From DASQGA01 sp038209555 (GTDB lineage Bacteria; Actinomycetota; Thermoleophilia; Gaiellales; Gaiellaceae): 6,508 bases of DNA. The position numbers and the translations under genes were made by a program. This document shows, in pieces, positions 5,376 through 6,508 of this stretch. The notes beneath the pieces were generated by a model. It had not been told where the DNA came from. It saw only the letters and a program-made list of their open reading frames with translations, and made no database searches. Where the stretch lies: positions 1 to 6,508 of the forward strand of contig JBBQXP010000130.1 in the NCBI GenBank assembly GCA_038209555.1, written 5' to 3'. The first letter of the stretch is position 1. Each line of letters starts with the position of its first letter.

Positions 5376-6508
5376 ATGGAGCCGAAGGGAAAACGAGCAC
5401 CGACACCACTCTTCCGTCGGCATGTGCGACGGAAGAGGTTGACCGCGCTACTGGACGAAAGCGCAGCGCAGGCAATCCTCATCGTCGCACCAGCCGGCTA
5501 CGGCAAGACCAGCCTAGTAACCGAGTGGGTCGAGAGGCATGAGTCGGTTGCGTGGTATCGCGCAACGGAATCATCGGACGATCTCGCTGCGTTCTCAGTG
5601 GGCGTCGCCGAGGCCGTCGAGGCGATCGCACCTGACGCAGCAACGACGTTACACCAGCGAGTTCGGGTGGCCGAGCAGCCGGAGAAGCTCGCCCGTCTCC
5701 TTGCGGAGCTCCTTGCCGAGAAGCTGGTGGACTGGCCAGAGGACGCCTGGCTCGTCCTCGATGACTACCAGCTTGTCAGCGAATCGGCCGCCGTCGAAGA
5801 GTTTGTCGACTGGCTGCTGACGCTTTCGCCTATCCGACTCATCGTGACCAGTCGGCGACGCCCGAGATGGGCATCAGCGCGCCGCGTTCTCTACGGGGAA
5901 ATCACCGAGGTGACACGTGCCGAGCTTGCGATGACACAGGAGGAGGCCAGTTTGGTGCTTGGTACCGAATCAGACGGCTCCGTCGAAGCCTTGGTGAAGG
6001 GTGCAGAAGGCTGGCCGGCGGTGATCGGCCTGGCTGCGCTGTCCGCGACACGCGAGATCCCGTCCGAGCGCCTATCCGACGCCCTGTTCCGCTATTTCGC
6101 CGAGGAGGTTCTTAAACGGGAGGCTCCTGAGATCCGCCAGATCCTGATGGCCGCGTCAATCCTGCCCAGCACTCCCATCGAAATGCTTCGAAGTCTCGTT
6201 CCCTCACTGTTGAGCGAGGAAGCGCTTCAGCACCTCTCCGACGACGGTCTGGTTCAGCGAATCCCAGAGGACGCGGTGCGGCTTCATCCTCTGATGCGGG
6301 ACTTCTTCCAAGGCTACGTCGGAGCCCAGCATCCTGCGGAGAGGCACCGCTTGCAGCAGGCGGTAATCGAAGCCGCCCTCGACCGAGGGCGTTGGGAAGA
6401 CGCGCTCACTGCCGCCTTCGAGGCCAACGAGACGCAAACGATGGCAGAGATACTCGGCCGTGCAGCGCCTGACCTAATTGCGTCAGGGCGCGTCGAGACG
6501 GTCGAGAA
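5376..6508 (+). CDS. MalT/LAL-type STAND ATPase transcriptional regulator (partial, C-terminus off the right edge)
   Basis: The frame is open for 377 codons to the window edge. The N-terminus has the MalT-like entry PLFRRHVRRKRLTALLDES, then a P-loop APAGYGKTS (38-46, Lys44-Thr45), the WYRATESSDD segment after the first strands, a Walker B WLVLDD (125-130) and a TSRRRPRW sensor-like stretch (158-165). Further on, EGWPAVIGLAAL and a winged-helix-like region ending RLHPLMRDFF match the STAND NTPase layout seen in MalT and the large LuxR (LAL) regulators. These switch between ADP and ATP states and usually end in a LuxR-type HTH after TPR-like repeats; some relatives carry a BTAD domain instead. 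Neither C-terminal region is in the window, so DNA binding is inferred. Codons with A or T at the third position (AAA, TCA, GTT, CTT) are commoner than in the lipid genes. Start choice rests on GGAGGG at 5365 and the family N-terminus. Confidence 0.85.
   Translation, partial: MEPKGKRAPTPLFRRHVRRKRLTALLDESAAQAILIVAPAGYGKTSLVTEWVERHESVAWYRATESSDDLAAFSVGVAEAVEAIAPDAATTLHQRVRVAEQPEKLARLLAELLAEKLVDWPEDAWLVLDDYQLVSESAAVEEFVDWLLTLSPIRLIVTSRRRPRWASARRVLYGEITEVTRAELAMTQEEASLVLGTESDGSVEALVKGAEGWPAVIGLAALSATREIPSERLSDALFRYFAEEVLKREAPEIRQILMAASILPSTPIEMLRSLVPSLLSEEALQHLSDDGLVQRIPEDAVRLHPLMRDFFQGYVGAQHPAERHRLQQAVIEAALDRGRWEDALTAAFEANETQTMAEILGRAAPDLIASGRVETVE

Noticed and set aside
5539..6437. Short frames at 5539-5820, 5867-6115 (plus) and 6204-6437 (minus)
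   Set aside because: All are out-of-frame or antisense reads of the MalT-like ATPase gene.

Overview
The window is GC-rich, with codons strongly biased to G or C at the third position in the left two thirds, and looks like an actinobacterial chromosome. Three things support this: a ~590-residue acyl-CoA carboxylase alpha subunit carrying biotin carboxylase and biotin carrier domains in one chain, a bacterial Suc/Fer-like thioredoxin-fold Fe-S protein, and frequent GTG starts without Shine-Dalgarno sequences but with TANNNT hexamers 6-8 bases upstream. A deep-branching class such as Thermoleophilia is possible, but this is only a guess. I see no tRNA, rRNA, CRISPR array, insertion sequence or phage gene.

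Layout. Positions 1-2597 (minus strand) hold a two-gene unit: the acyl-CoA carboxylase alpha subunit, then 42 bases downstream a Suc/Fer-like [2Fe-2S] protein that runs off the left edge. Divergent from it, only 21 bases between start codons, are pgsA (2619-3164) and glpK (3265-4707) on the plus strand. A 56-codon minus-strand gene (4663-4833) overlaps the 3' end of glpK tail to tail and resembles the small epsilon subunits of actinobacterial acyl-CoA carboxylases. Across a 140-base divergent gap with two related imperfect palindromes is a 92-residue stand-alone LuxR-type helix-turn-helix protein (4974-5252), followed by a strong hairpin terminator. From 5376 to the right edge runs the N-terminal part of a MalT/LAL-type STAND ATPase regulator, with visibly more mixed codon use than the lipid genes.

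How the genes fit together. The left and middle parts form a membrane-lipid neighbourhood. The carboxylase supplies malonyl-CoA or a related acyl-CoA for fatty acid synthesis. GlpK makes sn-glycerol 3-phosphate, which is the acceptor substrate of PgsA in phosphatidylglycerol phosphate synthesis. The right part is regulatory: a solo DNA-binding protein and a large ATPase regulator that each appear to have their own transcription signals.

The most useful second looks are the Suc/Fer-like protein with Asp where the second cluster-ligand His is expected, the small epsilon-like gene overlapping glpK, the recurrent leaderless start architecture, and the paired dyads in front of the solo LuxR protein. 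I do not see convincing evidence of a wholly new multi-gene system.
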